In this document: one piece after another, positions 52,602 to 61,182 of the stretch
Layout of the letters: the number at the start of each line of letters is the position of its first letter
Position numbering within the stretch: the stretch's first letter is position 1
Assembly (NCBI RefSeq): GCF_017357105.1
Contig: NZ_CP071596.1
Span: forward strand, 3,038,001 to 3,102,000
DNA length: 64,000 bases
Direction: 5' to 3'
Source: Natronosalvus caseinilyticus
GTDB lineage: Archaea > Halobacteriota > Halobacteria > Halobacteriales > Natrialbaceae
The notes under the pieces: model-generated
What the model was told of the DNA's origin: nothing
What the model saw: only the letters and a program-made list of their open reading frames with translations
Database searches by the model: none
Position numbers and translations under genes: made by a program

Positions 52602-53732
52602 TCAAACGACGTCGTGTCGCCGATAAAACCGTCGCGCTCGCTCGTCGGCGAGGAGCGGGCGGTGTACCTGTAGCGCAGTGACGCCCGTCTGGCTGTTCCC
52701 CTCGATGATCTTGAATTCGCCGTCGCCCGTGACGACGATGTCCCACCCGACGTAGGGCATGTACGAGAGTTCGTTGGCAATCTCGAGCAGTTTGGCTCGA
52801 ATCTCGTCCCAGCCTGGAACCGTCGTCCCCTCGATGCGGGAGCCGGTTTCGGGGTGCGTGTCGTGCCACTCGACGCTGTCTCTGCGATAGTACTGGGCGC
52901 CGGGACCGAGCGTTCCAGTCTCTCTGTCGACTTCCGCGGACAATCCACCCTTCGAGAAGTTGTCGACGGGCGCGGAATCGCTGGTGCCGATCCGCTGGAC
53001 GGCGATCGGGATGAACGCCTCCTGCGCTCGCTCGTCGTACATCGTGATCACCCGGAGCGTGTTCACCGTGTCGGAGTACAGTTTGGCAGCGTACTCGTCC
53101 TGCTCGACGAACTCGCAGACGAGGTAGTCCTGGAGGTCCGCGAGCGTCCGAGCGAGCTCGTTGTCGGTCAGTGGCTCGCCGTCGTACAGGTACGACCCGT
53201 CCGTGCGCTCGAGGAAGTGGACGTTGTTTCCGCCGCCGCCGCTGAACCACTTCAAAACGAGTTGCTCTCCGTCCGAAAGGGTCTCGTCGAGCCAGTCGAT
53301 TGGATCCCTGGTCGGACGCGACACGGTGGAATCGGTCGGACGCTCGAGTTTGATGCCACCGTCGCTCGCGATTTCAGTGGTCTCACTCGAATCGAACGCG
53401 TGGAACCAGCCGTTCTTGAGCAGTCCGTGTACCGTCGACCGATGGGACGCAAACTTGCCAAGGACCTCGTGAAAGGCGAGTTTATTGTCGATCAGTGCGC
53501 TCCAGTGGTCGTTGATTCGACCCGTTCGAACGTACCGCTGATAGTCGTCGAGATACAGTGACGGGTCGTAGGTGTCGAAGTCGTAGACCATACCCGACTT
53601 GCTCAGAAACCGCCGTCGATAGAGCCAGAGGCGCTCTCGTCGTGAGAAGTCGTAAATCGACCTCGATTCTCGCTCGTCACGGACCAGCCTGCGCACTCGA
53701 TTCGCCGTTTGATACACTTCGCGGACGTTCAT
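52602..53732 (-). CDS. Sugar-transfer-associated ATP-grasp protein
   Basis: 376 residues. A long helical N-terminal part precedes an ATP-grasp fold: KLAFHEVLGKFASHRSTVHGLL, EQLVLKWFSGGGGNNVHFLE (phosphate loop), YLVCEFVEQDEYAAKLYSDTVNTLRVITM, FSKGGLSAEVD, and DIVVTGDGEFKIIEGNSQTGVTALQVH with the Mg-ligand Glu/Asn. The family (ATPgrasp_ST) occurs near glycan gene clusters, but no glycosyltransferase lies here. Substrate unknown. Confidence 0.85.
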   Translation of the reverse strand: MNVREVYQTANRVRRLVRDERESRSIYDFSRRERLWLYRRRFLSKSGMVYDFDTYDPSLYLDDYQRYVRTGRINDHWSALIDNKLAFHEVLGKFASHRSTVHGLLKNGWFHAFDSSETTEIASDGGIKLERPTDSTVSRPTRDPIDWLDETLSDGEQLVLKWFSGGGGNNVHFLERTDGSYLYDGEPLTDNELARTLADLQDYLVCEFVEQDEYAAKLYSDTVNTLRVITMYDERAQEAFIPIAVQRIGTSDSAPVDNFSKGGLSAEVDRETGTLGPGAQYYRRDSVEWHDTHPETGSRIEGTTVPGWDEIRAKLLEIANELSYMPYVGWDIVVTGDGEFKIIEGNSQTGVTALQVHRPLLADERARRFYRRHDVV

Positions 53733-54009
53733 CGGGTAGCACTACCGACTGTTCTGTTATACTTATACACAGGGTATGACGTTGATTTCAAATCGAAACA
53801 GTTCATCGCCGCCACTCTCCCTTTTTTCCAGGACAAATCGAAACAGCCACTGGTAGTGTGAACCCGTACCCCACCGGAATTCTATTTAAACAGGTCCTCC
53901 GGATATTGACGAATCGGACCGGCTTCCATCCGGAAGCTCTTACTACGGTCGTCTCGAGTCACGTCGCGAGCGGTCTCGACGGGATGGTTCAAATCCGACG
54001 GCAGCTGAG
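53733..54009. other. Gap with a possible peptide fragment
   Basis: A minus-strand frame ending with stop at 53882 reads SKSFRMEAGPIRQYPEDLFK with coding-like third positions, but no convincing start before it overlaps the next gene. A TTTAAAC at 53885 lies there. GGTTCAAATCC (53976-53986) resembles a tRNA T-loop without a foldable tRNA. Confidence 0.3.
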
Positions 54010-54330
54010 CTACCTGTGGAGCCAGTTCTCGATTCGGCTTGCCAGGGTTTTTGCGACCGCGTCGGCGATGTGACCTGGCGACTCCGAAAGATCCCACACG
54101 TAATCGCCGACGCGGGTGACCCCCTCCCACTCGATATAGCCGCGACGGTCGAGTTCGATGAGTACCCGCTCGAGAGCCGTTTCATCGAGTCGATAACCGA
54201 TTCGGTCCTCAAGTCGGTCGGCGAGCTGTGGGGTCGTCAGCACGGCCCGGTCCTCGAGAGACGAGTCGACGATCGGAACGACGGACGGTTTCGACGCCGG
54301 CGTTTGCGGTGACGGCGGCCGCTGGGTCAT
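54010..54330 (-). CDS. Small winged-helix-like protein
   Basis: 106 residues. A Pro/Ser-rich tail (about 25 residues) precedes LLTTPQLADRLEDRIGYRLDETALERVLIELDRRGYIEWEGVTRVGDYVWDLSES, which fits a winged helix-turn-helix with a beta wing, then a short amphipathic C-terminal helix. I do not recognise a named family. Upstream are the DNA and regulatory region of the PAPS-reductase gene on the opposite strand, 246 bases away. Confidence 0.7.
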   Translation of the reverse strand: MTQRPPSPQTPASKPSVVPIVDSSLEDRAVLTTPQLADRLEDRIGYRLDETALERVLIELDRRGYIEWEGVTRVGDYVWDLSESPGHIADAVAKTLASRIENWLHR

Positions 54331-54541
54331 TGTCGATGTCCGGTTGTGGTCGAGACGACATAAGAATCAGCGTGAACAGACGCGACCATCAAGTGCGGAT
54401 CGTCGAAACGAATACGTCCCGGGCCCGTGTACGAGGGAATCGTCAGCGCCGATCGCACGACCGAGTGCGATCAGCAGTGTTTGCTAGCACTTCCCACGTG
54501 AAGACCGAACAGCAGCGACAGCACGTTCCGCCGGCGTAAGG

Positions 54542-54549
54542 ACTTTAAC
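54542..54549 (+). promoter_or_regulatory. TATA box of the PAPS-reductase gene
   Basis: ACTTTAAC lies 28-35 bases before the ATG at 54577. Confidence 0.5.
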
Positions 54550-54554
54550 CCTCG

Positions 54555-54570
54555 TAATTATATGTAATTA
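54555..54570 (+). promoter_or_regulatory. Palindrome TAATTA-TATG-TAATTA, operator-like
   Basis: It lies between the TATA-like box and the ATG (7-22 bases before it), covering the expected transcription start of a leaderless mRNA. This is the usual place for a repressor site in archaea. Confidence 0.55.
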
Positions 54571-54576
54571 CACCGT

Positions 54577-55548
54577 ATGCCCGACGATTTCCCCACGTAC
54601 GTCGACGTCGATTACGAGGACGGCACCGACGAGGACCCCGAAGACTACCCGCAGATCCAGGACAAGATCGAGAAGGCCATCGAGGTCACGCGACAGGGAC
54701 TCGAGCAGTACGAGAACCCGGCTGTGATGTGGACCGGCGGCAAGGACTCGACGCTCGTCCTGTACTTCGTCAAGGAGGTCGCGGACCGCTACGACCTCGA
54801 GGTACCTCCGGCGATCTTCATCGACCACTACCAGCACTTCGAGGCGATCCACGACTTCGTCGACCACTGGGCCGACGAGTGGGACCTCGAGGTCATCTAC
54901 GCGCGAAACGAGGACATCGGCAGGTACGTCGAGGAGAACGACCTCGAGCCGGGTGACGACATTCCCGTCGACGAACTGTCCGAACACAACCAGCACCACG
55001 TCGAGAACATCCTCGAGTACGAGGAGGACACGTTCCCGTTTCTGCTCGACACCTACGCAGGCAACCACCTGCTGAAGACGGTCGCGCTGAACGACGCACT
55101 CGAGGAGTACGACATCGACGGCATCCTCTCGGGCGTCCGCTGGGACGAACAGGAAGCCCGCGCCGACGAGACGTTCTTCTCGCCGCGCCACGATCCGGAC
55201 ATCTACCCGCCCCACGACCGCGTTCAGCCCATTCTCCAGTTCGACGAGGCGGCCGTCTGGGAGGCGTTCTGGAACTTCGTCGTCCCGGACACCGTCGAGG
55301 CGTTCCCGGACGAGGGCTACGTCCCGCAGAGCGCCGACGACCTGCCGAACGACCTCGAGCCTGGTGATACCCCCGTCTCGCCGAAATACTGGGAGGGCTT
55401 CCGCTCGCTCGGGAGCGAGATTAGCACCGAGAAGACCGAGGACGACCCCGCCTGGCTTCAGGACCTCGAGGGAACGACCGAGCGCGCGGGGCGCGCCCAG
55501 GACAAAGAGGACCTGATGGAGCGGTTGCGGGACCTCGGCTACATGTAG
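54577..55548 (+). CDS. PAPS-reductase/CysD-type ATP-pyrophosphatase-fold protein
   Basis: 323 residues. The pyrophosphate-binding motif WTGGKDSTLVLYFVKE (residues 52-67, SGGKDS type), the FIDHYQHFEAIHDFV strand, and GVRWDEQEARADETFFSPRHD, the arginine-containing segment seen in sulfate adenylyltransferase subunit CysD. It belongs to the PAPS reductase/CysD superfamily, so sulfate assimilation, tRNA thiolation or FAD synthetase-like chemistry are possible. A palindrome at its promoter suggests tight regulation. The cold shock gene follows at 77 bases. Confidence 0.87.
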   Translation: MPDDFPTYVDVDYEDGTDEDPEDYPQIQDKIEKAIEVTRQGLEQYENPAVMWTGGKDSTLVLYFVKEVADRYDLEVPPAIFIDHYQHFEAIHDFVDHWADEWDLEVIYARNEDIGRYVEENDLEPGDDIPVDELSEHNQHHVENILEYEEDTFPFLLDTYAGNHLLKTVALNDALEEYDIDGILSGVRWDEQEARADETFFSPRHDPDIYPPHDRVQPILQFDEAAVWEAFWNFVVPDTVEAFPDEGYVPQSADDLPNDLEPGDTPVSPKYWEGFRSLGSEISTEKTEDDPAWLQDLEGTTERAGRAQDKEDLMERLRDLGYM

Positions 55549-55625
55549 GACAGGTCGGAAGCGACCGTCGTGGTACCGCGACCCTCGCAAGGGTTATCCG
55601 TGTTCCGGGTGAACGTTTGTTTGCA

Positions 55626-55820
55626 ATGGCAAACGGTAAGGTTGATTTCTTCAACGACACAGGCGGCTACGGTTTCATTTCGACGGACGACGCGGACGAT
55701 GACGTCTTCTTCCACATGGAAGACGTCGGCGGTCCGGACCTCGAAGAAGGCACAGACATCGAATTCGACATCGAACAGGCCCCCAAAGGCCCCCGCGCGA
55801 CGAACGTCGTCCGCAACTAA
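55626..55820 (+). CDS. cspA: Cold shock protein CspA
   Basis: 64 residues with the OB-fold RNA-binding motifs RNP1 (GGYGFISTDD) and RNP2 (DVFFHMEDV), an RNA chaperone type found in haloarchaea. The ATG at 55626 starts MANGKVDFF; two further codons upstream are open. The acidic middle loop (DLEEGTDIEFD) is halophilic. Confidence 0.95.
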   Translation: MANGKVDFFNDTGGYGFISTDDADDDVFFHMEDVGGPDLEEGTDIEFDIEQAPKGPRATNVVRN

Positions 55821-56051
55821 GTTCTGACGCCGGGCCGTCTTCATCGACCGTCCGGAGAGTACTTCGTTTACGATACGCTCCTAGCGAGCGCACGCTCCGT
55901 TACGACCGGTTCACCGGAGGAATCGACGGCTCGCGAAAGGCGTCGGTACGACTCGAGTCTCGTCGTACGCGTCCGAGACCACTGGTCGAAATTCGTCCCT
56001 CGAGACTCATCTTCGAGACACGCTCTATACGCTCCAAAACGAATACCTCGA

Positions 56052-56249
56052 TCAGCGCGTCGCCCGGTATTCCCCGTGTTTGACGCCGATGGCGAGCATG
56101 ACCGCCCCGAAGATCGCCATCGACGGCAGGACCATCGTCAGGATCGTTCCGGTCGTCATGCCCGGCATCATCGTGAGGGCTACGGTCCCGACGGCGATGA
56201 TCGCGACGAACGCACCGACGGTCTTGACGAGGTCGAACTCGAGTGGCAT
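56052..56249 (-). CDS. Small two-helix membrane protein
   Basis: 65 residues: helix 1 (about 9-27) VKTVGAFVAIIAVGTVALTM and helix 2 (about 34-55) TILTMVLPSMAIFGAVMLAIGV, ending VKHGEYRATR. It resembles haloarchaeal DUF7333-like proteins (from memory, weak). No motif suggests a function. The adjacent larger membrane protein is upstream on the same strand with 92 bases between. Confidence 0.7.
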   Translation of the reverse strand: MPLEFDLVKTVGAFVAIIAVGTVALTMMPGMTTGTILTMVLPSMAIFGAVMLAIGVKHGEYRATR

Positions 56250-56341
56250 ATGCGGACGTCGGTTCCGAAGATTCCTAAGAATACCGAAATGACGCGCCCA
56301 TTTCCGTCGGTTGCTGAAGTTGCTGGATGGCGAGGACTCGG

Positions 56342-57121
56342 TTACTCGCCCGACGGCCGGACGACGTTCGCCAGCGAGACCATCGTCCCGAGAAACCAGC
56401 CCATCGGGAACGAGAACCCGAGCCACATGGCCGCGTAGGCCGCGCCCTCGAGCTGGTAGTTGTTCCGCAGGTACTGGTTGAGATCCCCGACGACGAAGAC
56501 GGTGTCGAGGAGCCACACGGCGAGGTCGTAGCTCGGCTCGAGGACGTAGGGCTCGAGCGAGGGGGTGACGAGCGCGGCGACGACCGGAGGCAAGAACAGG
56601 GCGGTCATCGCGAAGGGATAGGCGAGGATCACCGAGAGAGGCCGTCCACCGAACTTCGAGCAGGCGGCGGCGAGTGCGGTCGAGACCGTTGCGACGCCGC
56701 TCGCTGCGGCGACGGCGTAGACGGCGTCGAGCGGGACGTCGACTTGCTCCATGTACGACATCGCACCCCAGGCGATGGTCAGCAGGCCCCAGCCGAGGAG
56801 GGCGACGGCGGTGACGCCGACGATGCCGAGTCGGGTTCGCGTCGAGTCGAGTTTCGCCGCGTAGTAGCGGGTCGCGAGGCCGATTACGGTGAACGGATAC
56901 ACGAGTAGAATGCCGAGGGCACCGACGAGACTCCAGAGATAGTAGCCCACTTTCTGCGGGAGCGATTCCGGTTTCCATTTCCCCATGACGGAGTGGCCAC
57001 GGCCACGCTGACGGGGGAAGACGAGCTCCATCCACGCTCCGTGGAGCCGTGCCAGGTCGACTTTCACCGCGGCGACGAATCCGCCACCGCCACGGGAGTG
57101 TGCGCGCGTAGACATACTCAA
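56342..57121 (-). CDS. Multi-helix membrane protein, unknown
   Basis: 259 residues. Seven hydrophobic segments (around 59-80, 98-119, 131-155, 164-185, 197-212 and 225-245) follow a 55-residue N-terminal part with basic residues. No transporter or enzyme signature was found. KWKPESLPQKVGYYLWSLVGALGILLVYPFTVIG may be the first real membrane segment, so the functional start may be the MGKWKP at about residue 46. Confidence 0.72.
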   Translation of the reverse strand: MSMSTRAHSRGGGGFVAAVKVDLARLHGAWMELVFPRQRGRGHSVMGKWKPESLPQKVGYYLWSLVGALGILLVYPFTVIGLATRYYAAKLDSTRTRLGIVGVTAVALLGWGLLTIAWGAMSYMEQVDVPLDAVYAVAAASGVATVSTALAAACSKFGGRPLSVILAYPFAMTALFLPPVVAALVTPSLEPYVLEPSYDLAVWLLDTVFVVGDLNQYLRNNYQLEGAAYAAMWLGFSFPMGWFLGTMVSLANVVRPSGE

Positions 57122-57271
57122 TCCAAACTACTGGGATACCGTAAGTTTTCCTCCTCGAGACCGTCTCGATTTCGCGATCGTTTCGCGACCGGCTCGAAAG
57201 TGGTTCGCGACGGTCCCGACCGTCACACAAGACCCCCATCGTTTATGCGCCATCCCGAACCATCCTCGAGT

Positions 57272-57655
57272 ATGGACATCGAGTCTTTCTTCGAGGAGAT
57301 GCCGTTCGCCGACCTGCTGGGCGTCGAGGTCACCGAAGCCGCAGACGGCCACGCCGAAGGTCGCCTCGAGATGCGCGAGGAACTGTCCTGGAACGCCGAT
57401 CGGCTGATGGCCCACGGCGGGGTGACGTTCACCCTGGCGGACACCGTCGGCGGGGCGGCGCTCGTCTCGGAGGTCGATCAGCCGGTGCCGACGATCGATA
57501 TGCGCATCGACTATCTCTCGGCGGGCACGGGCGACCTCTACGCCGAAGCCGACGTCGTTCGCTGTGGTGGGGACGTCGGCGTCGTCGACGTCGAGGTCTA
57601 CAGCGAGGACGACACGCTGATCGCGGACGCTCGAGGCGTGTACAAGACCGGGTGA
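57272..57655 (+). CDS. PaaI-family hotdog thioesterase
   Basis: 127 residues with the hotdog fold: FADLLGVEVTEAADGHAEGRLEM, ADRLMAHGGVTFTLADTVGGAALVSE (AHGG loop of the thioesterase site), PTIDMRIDYLSAGTGDLYAEADVVR and a late DVEVYSEDDTLIADARGVYKTG. It hydrolyses acyl-CoA or aromatic acyl-CoA thioesters. The ATG at 57272 is used; an in-frame ATG nine codons earlier is possible. It is divergent from the membrane protein. Confidence 0.9.
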   Translation: MDIESFFEEMPFADLLGVEVTEAADGHAEGRLEMREELSWNADRLMAHGGVTFTLADTVGGAALVSEVDQPVPTIDMRIDYLSAGTGDLYAEADVVRCGGDVGVVDVEVYSEDDTLIADARGVYKTG

Positions 57656-57709
57656 TACTCGAGGCGACGAATCAGCACGCTTAGGAGAGTCCACTCCCTA
57701 GCCGGCGGT

Positions 57710-58255
57710 GTGAACCGTCGGAACGTCCTTCAGGCGATCGGTGTCGGCGCGAGCGTCGGACTCGCCGGCTGTTTTCAGGGTCTCGGTGAGTTCTTCACCG
57801 GTGGTGGGATCCAGCCGAACGTGCCGATCCAGCTCTTTAGCGAGGCCGAACGTTCGTACAACGTCGCGATCGAAGCCCAAGAAGTCGAGACTGGACGCAA
57901 GACGCACGACGATGGAATCAACATGGTCCCCGGCGAGCGGGCCGTCACCGGCCGTATCGAACGAAGCCCACAGCAGTTTCGCGTCACCCGGTTCGGACAC
58001 GATGGCGAGGAAGGGGGCCCGGGCGAGGATCTCGTCGAGACCGGCCGGATTACGGAGGATACTCAGCTCGTGAGCATCCGGATTTACGACGATGCCCTCG
58101 AACTCGAGATCATCGAGGACGAGGACGAAGCGGAGGCCGAGCAGGAGGAACTCGAGGAGGAGGCGAACGACTCGAGCGAGAATTCGTCTGACTCGACCGA
58201 TAACGGTTCGAACGATAACGAGGACGACTCGAACGACAACGCGTCCGACGACTGA
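57710..58255 (+). CDS. Tat-exported lipoprotein, acidic C-terminal tail
   Basis: 181 residues starting at GTG. MNRRNVLQAIGVGASVGLAGC has a twin-arginine export signal and a lipobox (LAGC, Cys21) for lipid attachment. The middle has a small beta-rich domain (YNVAIEAQEVETGRKTHDDG), and residues 140-181 are a long Glu/Asp/Ser/Asn tail. No family is recognised. Surface-anchored role is inferred from the signal. Confidence 0.75.
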   Translation: MNRRNVLQAIGVGASVGLAGCFQGLGEFFTGGGIQPNVPIQLFSEAERSYNVAIEAQEVETGRKTHDDGINMVPGERAVTGRIERSPQQFRVTRFGHDGEEGGPGEDLVETGRITEDTQLVSIRIYDDALELEIIEDEDEAEAEQEELEEEANDSSENSSDSTDNGSNDNEDDSNDNASDD

Positions 58256-58291
58256 TCGTTCAACCGACACCACCAAAACGCCGATATCGAC

Positions 58292-60073
58292 CTACGGATA
58301 GGGGTGAAATGCCCGCTCGAGTTGCGGCTCGAACCCCAGGTCGTCGGGGACCGTCTCGGCTCGAGGCGCGAAGTACGGCTCGCTCGTGAACAGCGGCTGG
58401 GCGTCGGGGACGACGACGCGCACGGCCTCGAACCCAATTCGTTCGACGTCTCGCGTCGTGAGTCGAGCGGCGTACGGCGTCAGTCCGACGTCGGTCACGC
58501 GCTCGAGGAGCGCCTCGAGTCTCGCCGCGCCAGTGGGCACGGGGTCCGGGCCGACGGACGAGGCCGCTACCTGCCGCGCGTCGCCGACGTCGACGAACTT
58601 CCTGGCCCGGTCGGGAAACGACCCGTACTCGCCGATGGCACCGCTCGCGTTCTCGGCCTCCTCCGGTCCCATCCCTCGAAGTTCCATCCAGTTCTGGAGG
58701 GCCTCCTCGAGCGCGCCCGCCGCGGCGGCACCGGCGTCGAGTCCGGCGGCCGAGCCGACGGCGAAGTGGGGCCATGGCTCTTCGTACTCCTCGGTGGGAG
58801 TGTTCAGGTCCCGATGAACGGCGACCGCGACCACGGGGACGTCCACGTCCTGCGAGCAAAGCAGCGCGGTCGTCTCGAGTCCCTCGCTTCGCGCCCGCCT
58901 GGCGAGCGTCTCGTAGGCGGTGGTCTCGGCCTCGGCATCGACCTCGAGGGCCAGCGGTTCGAACGTGGAGTACCACGCGAGCATCGTGGCGTCGCGTTCG
59001 ACGACCTCCGTCAGCCCGGAGCGGAGCGCGTCGACCGTCGACGACCCGAGGCCGAGTCCGGTCGTGATCGACGGCACCAGCGAGTCGCCGGGCTGGGGGA
59101 ACTGGACCGCTGCCGCTGGAAGGTGGACGGACGCGCCGCTCTCGAGGTCGACGCCTTCGACCCATCGGCGGTCCTCACCAGAATCGTACTCGGGGGCCGA
59201 GTCCGGCCGAACGAGGTCGGTCGGCGAGACGGCGTGCTCGAGGCCGGCCTCGCTGGCTCGAACGAAGTCCGCATCTCGGTAGGTCCCCGCACAGTAGCGT
59301 TCGAGGCCTTCCCCAACGGCCTTCATCAGCGCTGCGTTCCAGTCGACGGCGACGCCGGCGGCCTGCGTCGGCGCGCTCGCGTCGCTGTAGGCCGTCGTGT
59401 CGGCCACCGTCGCGAGGTAGTAGGGAGCCGGAAACGACTCGAGTTCGCCGATTGATTCGACGATGCCGACTCGTTCGTCGATAGCGAGTTCGGCCCGGTC
59501 GACGGCCGCCTCGAGGTCGAGGGACTCGTCGTCCGCGAGGTCGAGCGATCGATCCCGCTCTGACGGCTGGCACGCGCAGCCTGGAACGGGGAGCACCTGT
59601 CGCCTGGCGTGAGGAACCTCGCGAACCTGCCCGACGATCGTCGGCTCCTCCCCGCTGAACAGCCGAATGCACTCCCGGCCGGCGATGGCCCCTGCGAGCC
59701 TGGCCGCGCTCCGGTTCGCGCGTGGTTTTCCGTCGCTACCGTTCTCGTCCTCGAGCGTCGACTCGACGCGACCCTCGAGACACGAGAAGCAAGCCGTGTC
59801 GGTGGCGAACCCCGAGATTGCGGCGTCGACCGCCTCGAGCGGGTGGCCACCGACGCCGCCGACTTCGACGGCGATCCAGGGCGTGTTCCCCTCGCGAGCG
59901 GCCGCGTTCGCGCGCTCGAAGGTCTCGGCCCCGACGACGTCGCTCACGACGGCGAATCGCGCGTCGTTCAGATCGTCTGGGGTTGCGTCGACGGCCGATA
60001 CCGAATCCACGTCGTCGAACGCGGCGACGACGGCCGCGCGAACGGGGTCGTCACCGACTACGTGTACGTCCAT
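58292..60073 (-). CDS. YcaO protein fused to an N-terminal E1-like region
   Basis: 593 residues. Residues about 1-150 form a Rossmann-like region with VSDVVGAETFERANAAAREGNTPWIAVE and a cysteine pair (CFSCLEG) joined by a later CACQP, a possible four-Cys zinc site as in the E1-like C-protein of thiazole/oxazole-forming (TOMM) enzymes. The YcaO domain follows (about 190-593): VGEGLERYCAG, VERDATMLAWYSTFEPL, EALQNWMELRGMG, and a C-terminal PYP end, like the Pro-rich tail of TOMM YcaO. YcaO uses ATP to activate a peptide backbone amide. No precursor peptide or dehydrogenase gene was found beside it, so its substrate (a peptide or a ribosomal or tRNA-linked target) is unknown. Confidence 0.85.
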   Translation of the reverse strand: MDVHVVGDDPVRAAVVAAFDDVDSVSAVDATPDDLNDARFAVVSDVVGAETFERANAAAREGNTPWIAVEVGGVGGHPLEAVDAAISGFATDTACFSCLEGRVESTLEDENGSDGKPRANRSAARLAGAIAGRECIRLFSGEEPTIVGQVREVPHARRQVLPVPGCACQPSERDRSLDLADDESLDLEAAVDRAELAIDERVGIVESIGELESFPAPYYLATVADTTAYSDASAPTQAAGVAVDWNAALMKAVGEGLERYCAGTYRDADFVRASEAGLEHAVSPTDLVRPDSAPEYDSGEDRRWVEGVDLESGASVHLPAAAVQFPQPGDSLVPSITTGLGLGSSTVDALRSGLTEVVERDATMLAWYSTFEPLALEVDAEAETTAYETLARRARSEGLETTALLCSQDVDVPVVAVAVHRDLNTPTEEYEEPWPHFAVGSAAGLDAGAAAAGALEEALQNWMELRGMGPEEAENASGAIGEYGSFPDRARKFVDVGDARQVAASSVGPDPVPTGAARLEALLERVTDVGLTPYAARLTTRDVERIGFEAVRVVVPDAQPLFTSEPYFAPRAETVPDDLGFEPQLERAFHPYP

Positions 60074-60214
60074 ACGCGAGCGTCTCGCGCCGGCGGCAAA
60101 AACGCGCCGCTCGAGATCGAGGTGGAGATCAGGTACGAGAGCGAGAACACGATTCAGGCGAACTCGAGACCGTGGTCGTGTCCGAGAAGGCTCCAGGCCA
60201 GGACGAACGCAGAC

Positions 60215-60910
60215 TCAGTCTCGCTCGCCGAACGTCCGCGGGGCGCCCTCGTTCGGCGTGGCCCACTCGACGGCGTTTCGGATCACCCGCTGAACGTCCT
60301 CGTTCTCGTAGATCGGAATCGTCTCGTGGCCCGGTCGGAAGTAGAAGATGCGGCCGCTTCCACGCCGGTAACAGCACCCGCTGCGGAACACCTCACCACC
60401 CTCGAACCAGCTCGTGAAGACCAGACGGTCGGGCTCGGGAACGTCGAAGGGTTCGCCGTACATCTCCGTCTCGGGGAGTTCGATACGCTCGCCCAGGCCG
60501 TCCGCGATCGGGTGACCGGGATCGACGACCCACAGGCGTTCCAGGCCGTCGTCCTCGCGCCACTGGAGACTGCAACCGGTTCCCATGAGGCGCTTGAAGA
60601 CCTTCGAGTAGTGGCCGGAGTGGAGCACGAGCAGGCCCATTCCCTCGAGGACGCGTTCCTGGACCCGGTCGACGATCTCGTCCTCGACCTCGTCGTGGGC
60701 CGTGTGTCCCCACCAGAGCAGGACGTCGGTTTCCTCGAGGACGTCCGAGGTGAGCCCGTGTTCGGGTTCGTCGAGCGTCGCCGTGGTCACCTCGTGGTCG
60801 TCCTCGAGGAAGTCGGCGATGGTCGCGTGGATCCCGTCGGGATAGACGGCGGCGACCTCGTCGTTCTCCCGTTCGTGTCGGTACTCGTTCCAGATCGTGA
60901 CAGTGGCCAT
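60215..60910 (-). CDS. ThuA-domain protein
   Basis: 231 residues of the ThuA fold: [41 protein letters not shown] (a class I glutamine amidotransferase-like fold without a catalytic Cys), [19 protein letters not shown] and the late [30 protein letters not shown]. ThuA proteins take part in trehalose or sugar-derivative metabolism; the reaction is not clear. It is divergent from the oxidoreductase gene with a shared 272-base regulatory region, and such ThuA/Gfo-Idh pairs recur. ATG at 60910 chosen; six further codons upstream are open. Confidence 0.88.
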   Translation of the reverse strand: MATVTIWNEYRHERENDEVAAVYPDGIHATIADFLEDDHEVTTATLDEPEHGLTSDVLEETDVLLWWGHTAHDEVEDEIVDRVQERVLEGMGLLVLHSGHYSKVFKRLMGTGCSLQWREDDGLERLWVVDPGHPIADGLGERIELPETEMYGEPFDVPEPDRLVFTSWFEGGEVFRSGCCYRRGSGRIFYFRPGHETIPIYENEDVQRVIRNAVEWATPNEGAPRTFGERD

Positions 60911-61182
60911 CGTGAAGCGATTCGACATCGAGACTGAAAGCGTGGGCGGTCCCGGCGGCGGCTGACGGGGTCGTAAGCTGGCACTAGCGGTAGGGACGCT
61001 GACATTCATCGACCCACCAACAAGAATTCGAACTCAACTGGTTCGAACATATGGACGACATGGGTCACAACCCTTATTTTGATCGCCACCCCGGGTTTCT
61101 CTATGGGAGCGTTCTTTCGCATTCGTTTTCAGATGAAATCGGGCATTACCCGAACACGAGCCGGTAAATCGGGGGTTACTCG
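60911..61182. other. Divergent regulatory region of the thuA-like and oxidoreductase genes
   Basis: 272 bases. CCTTATTTTG (61070-61079) may be a TATA region on the + strand about 100 bases before the oxidoreductase ATG, leaving an untranslated leader. GGGCATTACCC (about 61141-61151) forms a short symmetrical site. Confidence 0.4.

Noticed and set aside
53969..53995. tRNA-like T-loop GGTTCAAATCC on the + strand and GTAGCTCAG on the minus strand
   Set aside because: No T-stem with consistent pairs, acceptor stem or anticodon arm could be formed, so it is not a tRNA. It may be a chance match or a decayed attachment site.
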